Positions 11,484 through 22,603 are shown, numbered from the stretch's first letter. The stretch: DNA of 64,000 nucleotides from Podarcis raffonei (GCF_027172205.1 NC_070614.1:42399001-42463000); one strand, 5' to 3'. Numbers and translations are program-made. The notes: generated by a model not told the origin, from the letters alone.

Positions 11484-14400
11484 ATGAAGTTATAAGACTT
11501 TTAAGGTCTTATATATATATAACAGATGTTCAGAAATGTATCAAGCAAACACATACAAATACGTAAACTACATGTCTGAAACCCACAGAAAAGTCCTGAA
11601 ACCATTTTCTCTCTTCCAAATTGACTTCAAATATTTCTCTGCAAGGTGGAAGGAAATGGGTAGCCTCCCCATTCTTTCTTTGCTCACAAATCCTGTCTCA
11701 AGGGCACTTTTAAGAGATGAATAGGGTGAGCCTGTGACCTGTGACCTGGATTCAGGAACTGAGTAGTTATAATAATGAAAGAGTGGCCAGGATGCCCAGG
11801 TAATCCAATCAAGTAACCTAGCAGACAGGAGAAAAAACAACACACTCAGATTTCTGTTGTAGTCTGCCCCTTCTCTGATGTATTAAGGGGGTGGTGTTGG
11901 GCTACACCTCTTCTGTGATGTAGGTATGATGTATCTGTGGGGTGGTCTTGAGCTACAGGGTGGGCAATTTCAAAGTCTATATAAGGGCTTGCACACCTTT
12001 GTCTGGGGTCCTCCTCCTCTCTCCTGTGTGCGTGGGGAAGCACCCTGTTGCAACAGCTTTAATAAAGATCGAATATAGACCGAATGGAGCAAACAGCACG
12101 CAGACCTAGTGGTGGGAGGAAAAAATCCTTAAATAAGAGACACGGGGGAATGATTAATGGACTTCAATGTCTGTACACTAATGCGCAAAGCATGGGAAAT
12201 AAACAAGATGAGCTTGAGCTCTTGGTACAGCAAACTAAATATGACATAATAGGCATCACTGAAACCTGGTGGGATAAGTCCCACGATTGGAATGTAATAA
12301 TGGAGGGATACAATCTATTTCAGAGAAACAGACCAGACAAGAAAGGAGGAGGAGTGGCGTTATATGTCAGGGATGTGTATACCTGTGAAGAGATCCAAGA
12401 TTTAGAACCTCAAAGCCAAAGTGAGAGCATTTGGGTCAAAATTAAGGGAGAGAAGAATAACAGTGACCTCATTGTGGGAGTTTACTATAGATCCCCAAGC
12501 CAAACAGAGGACATAGATGATGCCTTCCTGGAACAGATGGCCAAGCATGCAAAAGGAAGGGAGATAGTAGTAATGGGGGACTTCAATTACCTGGATATTT
12601 GTTGGATGTCAAACTCAGCCAAGAGCATAAGGTCAAACAGATTCCTCACTGGCCTTGCAGACAACTTCATTGTCCAGAAAGTGGGAGAAGCAACAAGAGG
12701 AACAGCCATTTTAGATCTGGTCCTAACCAATGTTGATGACCTGGTTAGTGGGGTAGAAGTGGAAGGATCATTAGGCGCGAGTGATCATGCTCTTCTGAAG
12801 TGTACTATACAGCGGAAAGGAGCAGCCAAGCATACTAGGACTCAATTTCTTGACTTTAAGAAAGCCGACTTCATAAAACTTAGGGAAGTGCTGGGTGAGA
12901 TCCCATGGACAGTAATACTAAAAGGAAAGGGAGTTCATGATGGCTGGGAGTTTGTTAAGAGGGAGATAGTAAAAGCACAACTTCAGGCAATACCAATGAG
13001 ACGGAAACATGGAAGGTGCCTAAAGAAGCCAGGGTGGCTATCTAAAGAACTTTTAACTGAGTTAAGATTAAAAAAGGATGTGTACAAAAAATGGAAAAGG
13101 GGGGAAACCACCAAAGAGGAATTCAAATAGCCAGCACGTGCAGACACAAAGTCAGAAAAGCTAAAGCACAGAATGAACTCAGGCTTGCTAGAGAGGTTAA
13201 AAGCAACAAAAAAGGCTTTCATGGGTATGTTCGTAGCAAAAGGAAGAACAAAGAAACAGTGGGGTCACTCAGAGGAGAAGATGGTGAAATGCAAACAGGG
13301 AACACAGAAAGGGCTGAACTCCTCAATGCCTTCTTTGCCTCAGTCTTCTCCGATAAAGAAAACAATGCCCGACCTGAAGAATTTGGAGCAAATGATTCAG
13401 CAGAGGAAACACAGCCCAGAATAACCAAGTACAAGAATACTTGGCTAGTCTAGATATATTCAAGTCTCCAGGGCCAGATGAACTGCATCCAAGAGTATTA
13501 AAAGAACTGGCAGATGTGATCTCAGAACCACTGGCAGTCATCTTTGAGAATTCCTGGAGAACAGACGAAGTCCCGACAGACTGGAAGAGGGCAAATGTTG
13601 TCCCTATTTTCAAAAAGGGGAAAAGAGAGGCCCCAAATAATTACCACCCAGTCAGTCTGACATCAATACCAGGGAAGATTCTGGAGCAAATCATTAAGCA
13701 AACAGTCTGTGAGCACCTAGAAAGGAATGCTGTGATCACCAATAGTCAGCATGGATTTCTGAAAAATAAGTCATGTCAGACTAACCTGATCTCGTTTTTT
13801 GACAGAATTACAAGCCTGGTAGATGAAGGGAACGCAGTGGATGTAGCCTACCTTGATTTCAGCAAGGCATTTGACAAGGTGCCCCATGATATTCTTGTAA
13901 AGAAGCTGGTAAAATGCGGTCTTGACTATGCTACCACTCAGTGGATTTGTAACTGGCTGACTGACCGAACCCAAAGGGTGCTCATCAATGGTTCCTCTTC
14001 ATCCTGGAGAAGAGTGACTAGTGGGGTGCCACAGGGTTCTGTCTTGGGCCCGGTCTTATTCAACATCTTTATCAATGACTTGGATGATGGACTCAAGGGC
14101 ATCCTGATCAAATTTGCAGATGACACCAAACTGGGAGGGGTGGCTAACACCCCAGAGGACAGGATCACACTTCAAAACGACCTTGACAGATTAGAGAACT
14201 GGGCCAAAACAAACAAGATGAATTTTAACAGGGAGAAATGTAAAGTACTGCACTTGGGCAAAAAAAATGAGAGGCACAAATACAAGATGGGTGACACCTG
14301 GCTTGAGAGCAGTACATGTGAAAAGGATCTAGGAGTCTTGGTGGACCACAAACTTGACATGAGCCAACAGTGTGATGCGGCAGCTAAAAAAACCAATGCA

Positions 14401-15050
14401 ATTCTGGGCTGCATCAATAGGAGTATAGCATCTAGGTCAAGGGAAGTAATAGTGTCACTGTATTCTGCTCTGGTCAGACCTCACCTGGAGTACTGTGTCC
14501 AGTTCTGGGCACCACAGTTCAAGAAGGACACTGACAAACTGGAACGTGTCCAGAGGAGGGCAACCAAAATGGTCAAAGGCCTGGAAACGATGCCTTATGA
14601 GGAACGGCTAAGGGAGCTGGGCATGTTTAGCCTGGAGAAGAGGAGGTTAAGGGGTGATATGATAGCCATGTTCAAATATATAAAAGGATGTCACATAGAG
14701 GAGGGAGAAAGGTTGTTTTCTGCTGCTCCAGAGAAGCGGACACGGAGCAATGGATCCAAACTACAAGAAAGAAGATTCCACCTAAACATTAGGAAGAACT
14801 TCCTGACAGTAAGAGCTGTTCGACAGTGGAATTTGCTGCCAAGGAGTGTGGTGGAGTCTCCTTCTTTGGAGGTCTTTAAGCAGAGGCTTGACAACCATAT
14901 GTCAGGAGTGCTCTGATGGTGTTTCCTGCTTGGCAGGGGGTTGGACTCGATGGCCCTTGTGGTCTCTTCCAACTCTATGATTCTATGATTCTAAGATCAG
15001 GCTTATAGCTGCTTTGCTTTTGTATATCCTGGTCTGGTCTCTGTTCATTT
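11484..15050 (+). mobile_element. LTR, family A, interrupted by a CR1 LINE
   Basis: The same LTR family as 1458-2166 and 3126-4238, here in plus orientation. U3/R sequence runs to about 12070, where 'aataaagatc' is interrupted by CR1. LTR sequence resumes at about 14994 with 'agatcaggcttatagctgct'. The right terminus is too diverged to place, so the end given is approximate. Confidence 0.75.
12071..14993 (+). mobile_element. CR1 LINE, near-complete ORF2 with two frameshifts
   Basis: A CR1 retrotransposon nested in an LTR, with short AAGATC repeats at the junctions. The first segment (12084-13130) encodes the apurinic-type endonuclease, with TETWWD, a GDFNY motif and SDHALL. The frame then shifts near 13100 and again near 13440. 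The last segment (13441-14916) encodes the reverse transcriptase, with [23 protein letters not shown] and the catalytic FADD (about codon 225), then the typical C-terminus [11 protein letters not shown]. The 3' end carries the CR1 repeat 'ctatgattctatgattcta'. ORF1 is absent (5' truncation). The two frameshifts make it inactive, but it looks fairly young. Confidence 0.95.
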
Positions 15051-15362
15051 CCCGATCAGTTTGAGAATTTAAAGATACGCTCTCTCCGAAGATCCAGTCT
15101 TCCTTAAGAAGCTGAATCCCTTGAAGGGATCCCTCAATATTCTTATTTCGGAAGCAAAGGGGAAGAAGCTGATACAACCCTTTGTTCCCAGCCAGTCAGT
15201 TGTCTTGTGGTATATTTTTGATGACCATGCATACCCTGAATACCTTCTGTGGACCAGCATCTTGATGGGACAAAAATACAATTTTGTAGTGAACTTAGGG
15301 GTTTGAAAAGATGTTTGAATTCCAGGCTAGAACTGGGAGAGATTCCTTTCGTGTTTTGCTCC
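15051..15362. other. Intergenic, no gene seen
   Basis: Sequence between the LTR remnant and the relic 3' flank of the repeat-protein family. It has short overlapping frames only. Confidence 0.35.
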
Positions 15363-15655
15363 ATGAGGATAAAAATGATGCAAAAACGTGAGGGTCACCG
15401 GCTGTATATCAGCATGGATTTATTTTCAGAGCTCCCAACTCCTCCATACGCTCCAGACAAAGCTTCTGGGAAAGGAAAAAAGTAGTTGTGTCTTCCGGAA
15501 AAAATATGTTCTAAATCATGTTGTCACAAATATGAAATGCAGATCAGCACAGATGTTTAAGCCATTTATTAATATATATTTTTTTATTTAAACCCCCGCC
15601 CATCTGGTTGGGTTTCCCCAGCTACTCTTCATTTAATTTGATTTGTATTACAATA
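15363..15655 (-). pseudogene. Relic 3' end of a repeat-protein gene unit
   Basis: This stretch aligns, with many differences, to the region at and just beyond the 3' end of the three intact genes (compare 23440-23655, 31930-32145 and 46040-46270). Shared words include 'gagctcccaactcctccata', 'agcttctgggaaaggaa' (also in the third copy) and 'tttaagccatttatta'. It appears to be what is left of another family member; the coding part is not present next to it. Treated as a fossil. Confidence 0.6.
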
Positions 15656-15656
15656 G

Positions 15657-15881
15657 TGTGACCTGGACCATAAAGAAGGCTGATCGCCAAAGAATTGATG
15701 CTTTTGAATTATGGTGCTGGAGGAGACTCTTGAGAGTCCCATGGGCTGCAAGAAGATCAAACGTATCCATTCTTAAGGAAATCAGACCCGAGTGTTCACT
15801 GGAAGGACAGATTGTGAAGCTGAGGCTCCAATACTCTGGCCACCTCATGAGAAGAGAAGACTCCCTGGAAAAGACCCTGAT
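15657..15881 (+). mobile_element. BovB (RTE) LINE internal fragment
   Basis: The translation gives TIKKADRQRIDAFELWCW, then the BovB C-terminal region up to REDSLEKTLM, and stops abruptly without the BovB 3' tail. It adjoins the relic gene end on its left. Confidence 0.88.
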
Positions 15882-16316
15882 GTATGCTCTCAGCATAGCT
15901 TAGTAATAAAGCATAGCAATGTAGCCATACCTGCCTCATCCTTTCGTTGTGGACTCTGGGTGTTTTATACTCTGCTGGGCTCAAGCAAAGATGAGCTGTA
16001 TCAGCTCGGAGGACCGGAGCTGAATTTAACTAACAAGCACAGCGTTCCAAGCTGTGTTTTGTGACATGTAAGTGTGTCAGCTGCAATGTGTAGGTGAGTT
16101 GCACGAATGCTCCCCATGCTCCTCCTGGGGCTGGAAAGAGGTTAGTTTAACCTCTGGTTTGCTAGTAAAACTGAATTACTGTGGCGCGAAATGATGCATG
16201 TCTAATAAATGTGTCGCCAACATGAAAAGTTTGGAAAGCTCTGCTCCAAAGTGGAAAGTAGTCATTCTTCCCTCCTCCCAGTGTCCCTCCAAGTCTTACC
16301 TGTAATCACGTAGAGT
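15882..16316. other. Intergenic, no gene seen
   Basis: No supported gene or named repeat. Confidence 0.35.
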
Positions 16317-16795
16317 AGGGTTAGCAGACATCCCTGTTTCCTTGGAATAGTCCCCGGATTTGCAAATAAATCCCTGGACAAATTCCATCCTGGAATGTCC
16401 CCAGATTTTATCTCATGTCCCCGGGAAACGCAGCAGCGGCAGTCTCAGCAGCCTGGAGCAGTTGGCTCTGACTGGCTTCAGGAGCTGCTCGGAAGTCCTC
16501 ATATGATGGTGATGCAGCGGCTCTAAGTTGCAGCTTCCAGGCTGCCTCCACCTTCCCTGACCCCAAACAACTAAGCTGTGAAGGGAGGCTTCATGCTGCC
16601 TATCAGAGCAGCCTCCCAACTTCTACCCCACCAGCTCCACCACCACCAAAGATCAACAACTCAGGGGCTGCCCAGGCTCATGGAGAAAGGAGATAGAAGC
16701 CTCGGAGGAAAGGGAAACGAGAACGTGGAGTATTGATTGATTGATAAGTGTCCCAGGATTCATTGAAAAATATCTGGTAACTTTAGCATAGAGGG
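16317..16795. repeat. Unclassified interspersed repeat
   Basis: It starts 'agggttagcagacatccctg' with repeated CCCCGGATTT/CCCCAGATTT words and ends 'aaatatctggtaactttagc'. The ends are roughly inverted (agggtta.cagaca against tctggtaacttt), which suggests a degraded DNA element. The interior is GC-rich and has no gene. Confidence 0.35.
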
Positions 16796-16980
16796 CCTTG
16801 AAACAGATGACAGCAGGGTCTGTTGGTTCAGAATACCATCTCCCTTCCAACCGTGGAAGATGGCAAAAGGTTGTATCTCCCTGTGGGAGAATGACATGGG
16901 CCGATGGAGATTTCACCTCATGCAGAGAGGTGTTGATAGGTTATGTAGGCTGGCTCCACCCAGCTCCACCCTGCTGTGTG

Positions 16981-17048
16981 AGAATTGCTCATATAATCTT
17001 TCTGTGTGTCCAAAAGTTGTTTTGAAATGCAGAACTGTCTGAAGTATG
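16981..17048. repeat. Left arm of a 68-bp perfect inverted repeat
   Basis: Positions 16981-17048 are the exact reverse complement of 17768-17835. The arms lie about 720 bp apart. The arm sequence belongs to the upstream flank of the repeat-protein genes (compare 28440-28480 and 40455-40510). Confidence 0.93.
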
Positions 17049-17340
17049 CACCAGAGAGAAGAGCTGGAGAGGGTGGAATATTATGAAACAATCCATTTCT
17101 TTTACCACAACACTAGAAAATTGTATATATTCCAAGTTCTGCTGATGCAATATTTTTGTTCCTGGCAAACTCTGCATTCAGGGGAGTGGGAGGGTTTTCT
17201 TGTGGTTGTTCTTTCCGTACATTGTATGAAAAAAATAAATAAATTGTGTATTTGGTTCCAATGTAGGTGGAGCAGTGTGTAGTTTCTCCTTAATCCGTAG
17301 CCTCTTCTATCCTATTTAAACAGCCCTCTTCTTTATTTGG
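17049..17340 (+). pseudogene. Inverted relic of the repeat-protein promoter region
   Basis: The plus strand here matches the minus strand at about 28140-28440, the promoter and upstream flank of the first intact gene. It keeps a 'cctatttaaacagc' TATA-like box near 17313. Similarity stops just past the TATA box and no first exon or coding part follows. It points right, opposite to the intact genes. Treated as a fossil. Confidence 0.65.
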
Positions 17341-17767
17341 CCTTGGGGGGGGTGTGTAGTGAGTGCCTGCCTATTTTAGGTCAAGCTGAAGCTTTTCCAT
17401 GGTGTTTGGTTTATTTCAGGTTAGCTGGCAAACGCCAGTAACCCTTAGTCCACTGAGTAACCCTGAGTAAGTGCAGCAACTGCTGAGGCCTCTCACTGCT
17501 TACAGATTGGGGTGTGTGCCACAGGATTTGGATCCAAGCTTTCAATATCGAGGAAGATCCACAACCCCATTTCCCACCCATAGCCACTCTGGAAGTTAGG
17601 TAAGGCTGAGGTGCTAAGGAAAGCTTGCTTCCTCTGGCTAATAAAGGGAACTGGTTTGTGTCTGTTGATTTTCATTTACTTCTATTATTATATAAATAAA
17701 TAATAGGGGATGGAAGAGGGGAGCCATTTTGAGGTAGAGCATAAAAAGTTGCTTGGGACCTCTGGCA
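17341..17767. other. Intergenic loop between inverted repeat arms
   Basis: No gene. The sequence near 17500-17600 ('ggatccaagctttcaatatc', 'aggaagatccacaaccccat') resembles 38380-38420, so part of it is shared with the duplicated units. Confidence 0.4.
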
Positions 17768-17835
17768 CATACTTCAGACAGTTCTGCATTTCAAAACAAC
17801 TTTTGGACACACAGAAAGATTATATGAGCAATTCT
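17768..17835. repeat. Right arm of a 68-bp perfect inverted repeat
   Basis: The exact reverse complement of 16981-17048. It continues rightwards, past a MITE, into sequence collinear with 40510-40770, the flank of the next duplicated unit. Confidence 0.93.
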
Positions 17836-17987
17836 CAGTGCTTTCCCCCCGGGGATACGCAGGGGTACACATACCCCTAAACATTTTGTGAATCTAAGGT
17901 TGTCCTCATTGAGGAGCTGTATTTCAATATGAGGAGGAAAATGAGAGTACCCCTAAACATTTTTTTTTTGGTAGAAAAAAAGCACTG
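17836..17987. mobile_element. hAT-type MITE, 8-bp target duplication
   Basis: A 152-bp inverted-repeat element that starts CAGTGCTTTCCCCCC and ends AAAAAAAGCACTG, flanked by the perfect 8-bp duplication GCAATTCT (17828-17835 and 17988-17995). The paralogous stretch at about 40500 has a single GCAATTCT, which is the empty site. A related copy lies at 62223-62311. Confidence 0.9.
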
Positions 17988-18288
17988 GCAATTCTTAAGG
18001 AATCCTTAAACCAGCATGCAAGAAAGGGAAAGACAAAAATGGTTTCACAGCACTCCAAAATCCTTGTTGATCTTGCAGGAAGAGCCTCTTTGTGAATCAG
18101 GCCACAGACCCGAGAGCCGAAAACACTCCCTTTGCTGCAGTAGTTTGCCTGGATTTCCACAGAATTCTTCGTCTTACATAAATCAAACAGTCCCATTGAA
18201 GAACAGTTCCCAGGCCACTCTGCTTAATTCACAAGTTTGGTTTTCTTAGGGCTCTCCTGGGGTTAGGGAAGGCCTGCAAACTCATACC

Positions 18289-18544
18289 CAGGGCCGTAGC
18301 TAGGGGGTGGTGAGGTGGGCCCCGCCAGGGGCACAGGTGACAGGGGGCGCGAAATCGACTAAAAATATGTCCATAAATATCAATTATTGCCTCATAAGAA
18401 ATGGTTTTAAATAAAGGGTGAATTGAATGGGTGGAGGGGCAGGGGTTGGAGGAGAGGCGGAAAGAAGAGTTAATTTGCCCGCGGCTAAGGGGCACAATCT
18501 GTATGGTTCTGCCAGGGGTGCAATATCACCTGGCTACCGCTCTG
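18289..18544. mobile_element. hAT-type MITE, CAGGGCCGTAGCTAG termini
   Basis: 256 bp that starts CAGGGCCGTAGCTAGG and ends CCTGGCTACCGCTCTG. It is flanked by the perfect 8-bp duplication CTCATACC (18281-18288 and 18545-18552). Paralogous sites at about 29817 and 40794 carry one CTCATACC/CTCATACT and no insertion. Confidence 0.92.
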
Positions 18545-18701
18545 CTCATACCCCCAGTCCCTAAAGTGTTTCTGTGGCTACTTCAAAACCTCCTTTTAAG
18601 AATTGAAGACACGGCACATGCTGCCACAGCTTTATGAAACATGATTTATTCACATATTCACATAGGAATTTAGTTGGAGGGAGTCCATCTAACAAGCCCC
18701 T

Positions 18702-18848
18702 GTTGTTGTTTAGTCGTTTAGTCGTGTCCGACTCTTCGTGACCCCATGGACCAGAGCACGCCAGGTACTCCTGTCTTCCACTGCCTCCTGCAGTTTGGTC
18801 AGACTCATGTTTGTAGCTTCGAGAACACTATCCAACCATCTCGTCCTC
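18702..18848 (-). mobile_element. BovB (RTE) LINE, short 3' end
   Basis: 147 bp of BovB 3' end inserted in unit 1 only, with the perfect duplication AACAAGCCCCT (18691-18701 and 18849-18859). The homologous site in unit 2, about 30229-30240, has a single uninterrupted copy. The insertion therefore came after the unit duplicated. Confidence 0.93.
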
Positions 18849-19383
18849 AACAAGCCCCTAACAAGCTCCAATAGGGGCTTGTTTTCTACATTAGTTCAGC
18901 ACTGGAATCCAAGGCAACTCTCACAAAATAACTTCAGCCAGCCAGCACAAATTGTGGTGCCTCCTCCCCTGCTGCTACTCAAGGTCTTGTGCCAAAGCCC
19001 CCCCCCCCAACTCTTCCTGCAGCATCACACCTAGTGACCCCAGCAACCTTCCAAATCCCCTGTCTCTGTCACAGCTCAGGGTAGCGGGCGAAGTAGAGTT
19101 CTCTTGCCTTCCCAAGAACCCTTACTAGCCCTGTATTGTTTCTTAATGGTTCAAGCTTGGCCAGGTCATTTTCCATAGGCTAATTCCTCTGCTGATTGTA
19201 TTTATCCTGTCCTAACCCAATAAGTCAAAATCCTACCATTTTTAATATCTAGTCCATGGCCAGCCCAGTGTGTGTGCTTGTGTGCATGAGTAATTAATTA
19301 AGAATGTAATTATATAATTCAAACTCAATTGCTGAAATACATGGTCTGTTTTAGTAGGCACGTTGTTGGATTAATAATAGGAA

Positions 19384-19412
19384 CCACAGAATCCTAGAAC
19401 TGTAGAGTTGGA
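19384..19412 (-). repeat. CR1-like 3' tail remnant
   Basis: 'agaatcctagaactgtagag' is a decayed reverse complement of the CR1 tail. The same remnant occurs at 30774-30802, 37844-37872 and 52369-52398. Confidence 0.5.
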
Positions 19413-20259
19413 ACTTCATTTATCTTGTATTGTTATTGTTGAGACTTCCGGGTTAGCGCCATCGCCTAATGGCGGATTCCCTCCGAGCTCCGGGAAGGGG
19501 TCCGGAGCTTAGTAGGGGTCGGGTCCTGCCGCGGCGGCGACGCGGGGACCCTCAGAAACCACAGGCGCTGAAGCCTGTGGACCTGGTGACTCGGCGGGCA
19601 CCATTTGCGCCCCCCCCGACCCGCGAGGGAGCCTTTTTAAAGGCTCCGGAACGGGGGACGGAGAGCGGTGCGGTGCTGAGAGTCGACTGCTTCCCCTACT
19701 GAGTGAAGCCGCATGCCATGGACGGAGAGCGCTGACTTCTTTCTCTGAACATTTGGACTAAAAGTAACAACCCGTGAGTTGGACTTAAAAAGGAAATTTT
19801 TTTGGGAATTAGGCACGACCGGGTAAGGTGTAAAGAGGAAGTCTGCCTACCCGCCTTGTAAACATCTTAAAGCAAGGATTTTACAACTAAGGTTGAGAGA
19901 ATACCTTTCTTTTTTGTGGATAAAAGCCATTAACTCCACGTTTTGGCAATATAAGTGATTGTGCTGGAGGATAAGAGCTAATATTGAGAGCGGAATTCAC
20001 CCCTCCCCCAAGACCCGGGAGCGATCGGTGAGAGAGCCTGCGGAAGAGATATAGAAGACTTTGACAGCTGTCAAACTAGCTGTCAAAGTTGGGAAAAAAG
20101 GAGAACTTTGTTTCTGTTGTCTTTGCTGGTTATATTCGTTACAATTTGGTAACAAATTGTTAAAAATAAAGAAGAAAAGGCTAACTTGACTTTTGGGTTG
20201 GAACTGGAAGATACTAAGAAACCAGAATCCCTCTAGAGGGGGTTCAGGACATTACAAAA

Positions 20260-20785
20260 ATGGCTGTAAGTGGAAAAACACTGGCTGAACTGGAGACAAC
20301 TTTTTTTCTCTTGGGAAAGTTGCAGGAACAGAGTGATGTTTTGGCTACAAATGTTACAATACTGAATGGAACAGTAAATAAAGTTACTGAGCCTGGGAGG
20401 GACTTGACTCAAGTCTTTGCAGCTGAACAGGAAAGTTTTGCAGTTGAATTAAAAATTTTTGCAGCTGAACAAGAAAAGAAATTTGAGATATCTGAGAATG
20501 TGATGAAAGAGGAACATGATGATTTGAAGGAAAAAGAAGGAGGAGCTATAATGCCACAGATGATTGAGGAGAGCCAGAGGCCGGTTAAGATGGATATAAA
20601 GGAAAATAAGATCAGGATGATGAAAATCTGGTTTGAATTGAAGAATGGAGAATGGAGAGATCTCCCTATGTGGAGATCTGAAGATCTATGGAATACAAAC
20701 CTGGCTAAAGTGGAAACTGGAGCTTTTGGGACATTTGGACTTAAGAGAAGTAAGAAACAAGATTTTTGCGCTTGGGGGGGAATTG
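20260..20785 (+). CDS. L1 ORF1-like coiled-coil protein, interrupted
   Basis: The frame opens MAVSGKTLAELETTFFLLG and continues with a heptad-rich, Glu/Lys-rich stretch (AAEQEKKFEISENVMKEEHD) to about residue 115, then RVPVK-free basic sequence ending KRSKKQDFCAW before the nested LINE. The 5' leader, the coiled coil and its place in an L1-type element suggest an ORF1 RNA-binding protein. I do not see an intact RRM or CTD, and the nested insertion cuts the frame. The reading frame past 20785 is not native. Confidence 0.5.
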
Positions 20786-21943
20786 TCATCGCGCCACTCC
20801 TTGGTGTGTGGAGTACCTCAGGGTGCGATACTCTCCCCAATGCTTTTCAACATCTTTATGCGCCCCCTCGCCCAGCTTGTCCGGAGTTTTGGGCTGGGTT
20901 GCCACCAGTATGCCGATGACACCCAACTCTATCTGTTGATGGATGGCCATCCTGACTCGGCCCCAGACACACTGACCAGATGTCTGGAAGCTGTGGCTGG
21001 ATGGTTACGTGGGAGCCGGTTGAAGCTAAATCCTTTGAAGACAGAGGTCCTGTGGCTGGGACGGGACAATATGGGATTGCGGGGGCAACTCCCATCTCTT
21101 GCGGGGGCGCAGTTAGTGCCAGCACCGTCCGTTAAGAGTTTGGGTGTAATCTTCGACACCTCCCTTTCCATGGAGGCGCAGATTGCAGCTATAACAAAGG
21201 CGGCATTTTTCCATCTCCGCCAAGCTAAGCAGTTGGCTCCTTACCTCTCTCGCCCTGACCTAGCCACTGTGATCCACGCGACGGTCACCTCCAGACTGGA
21301 TTATTGTAACTCGCTCTACGGGGGGCTGCCCTTAAGACTGACCCAGAAACTCCAGCGGGTGCAGAATGCTGCAGCGAGACTCCTTACGGGGTCTTCGCTG
21401 CGAGATCACATTCATCCGGTGCTATATCAACTGCACTGGCTCCCGGTGGAGTACAGGATCAGGTTTAAGGTGCTGGTTTTAACCTTTAAAGCCCTATACG
21501 GCCTAGGACCCTCGTACCTACGGGACCGCCTCTCCTGGTATGCCCCACAGAGAAACTTACGGTCTTCAAATAAAAATATCTTGAAGGTCCCAGGCCACAG
21601 AGAAGTTAGGCTGGCCTCAACTAGAGCCAGGGCTTTTTCGGCTGTGGCTCCGACCTGGTGGAACACTCTGTCACAAGAGACTAGGGCCCTGCGGGACTTG
21701 ACATCTTTCCGCAGGGCCTGCAAGACAGAGCTGTTCCGCCAGGCCTTTGGCCAGGGCACAGCCTGACTCCCTCCCTCGGCAATCTTCGCGGAGCTCTGGC
21801 CCAATGGTGGCCAGTGGCTTGAATTTAATTAATTTTATAATGAATGATTTTAGAGTGTTGTTTGTGTTGTACTTTTGTATTGTTTTATTGTTGTTAGCCG
21901 CCCTGAGCCCAGCTTCGGCTGGGGAGGGCGGGATATAAATAAA

Positions 21944-21992
<49 letters not shown>

Positions 21993-21994
21993 TT
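20782..21994 (+). mobile_element. L2/CR1-superfamily LINE 3' portion with (TTA)n tail
   Basis: The frame from about 20790 to 21766 encodes the second half of a reverse transcriptase: GVPQGAILSPMLFNIF, the catalytic QYADDTQLYL, then SRLDYCNSLYGGLP, QRVQNAAARLLTG, LHWLPVEYRIRFKVL and the C-terminus TELFRQAFGQGTA. These motifs are of the L2 type. The 3' end reads 'gggcgggatataaataaaat' and closes with a (TTA)n run at 21946-21993. It is 5'-truncated, with the active-site YADD kept. It lies inside the L1-type element. Confidence 0.9.
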
Positions 21995-22603
21995 TAAATA
22001 TGGAGGCCTGGCTGGAAGAAACATGGACCTTACTGGGACAGAGCTTCTTCGAGATTTGGAGTTCAATATAAAGGACTATCAAAAAAACCGGCAGAGAGGA
22101 ATTGAGAGAGAATTAAGAGCCTCGGACGTGAGGTCGCCAGGCTGATTGCAGATGGACTGATGGACTTTTGTTGGGGTTCGAAACCGGGAAAGGGGGTGGT
22201 GGGGCTTTGGGAATCCAAAGGGTGTACAATTATATTCTGTTTCATTTAATTTTGTTTTGCCAATAACATAAAAATGGGGAATTCGGGGAAGGGAATTGGG
22301 GCCGACCTTAGAAAAAGATTTTTAAGAATAAGTATTGATGTATAAAGATTGAGGTTTATAAGTTAAAATTGGTTAACTAAAATGAATTAGAGAAAATAAG
22401 GTAAAGTTTGGGGACAAGAACTTGCTGAGCTAAAAATTGGAACTGGAATACAAGAAGGGGAGGTGTGGGGAAGTCAAGGAAATTGGTCATTGACAGTAAG
22501 AAATGTAAATTTTATGTGTTTTTAAGTGTTTTTTTTGTTTTTTCTTTATTTTTTGAAAATTCCAATAAATATTTATTAAAAAAAAGAGTATTGTTATTGT
22601 TGA

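Larger units (their letters stand above)
18553..19426. repeat. Segmental duplication, left block of unit 1
   Basis: This block is repeated at 30120-30825 and, shorter, at 41275-41720 (landmark words 'acatgatttattcacatatt' and 'tctgtcacagctcagggtag'). It lies on the 3' side of each minus-strand gene and marks the left edge of the repeated unit. It contains a BovB insertion at 18702-18848. No gene. Confidence 0.85.
19443..22587 (+). mobile_element. L1-type, ORF1-only (HAL1-like) retroelement with nested LINE
   Basis: It is flanked by the 16-bp duplication GTATTGTTATTGTTGA (19427-19442 and 22588-22603); unit 2 has the empty site near 30815. It starts with a GC-rich leader ('gacttccgggttagcgccat'), has an ORF1-like frame and ends 'ccaataaatatttattaaa' plus A-rich tail. 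Without the nested element at about 20782-21994 it is only about 1.9 kb. I see no L1 endonuclease or reverse transcriptase, so it resembles a HAL1-like element that depends on proteins supplied in trans. Confidence 0.75.
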
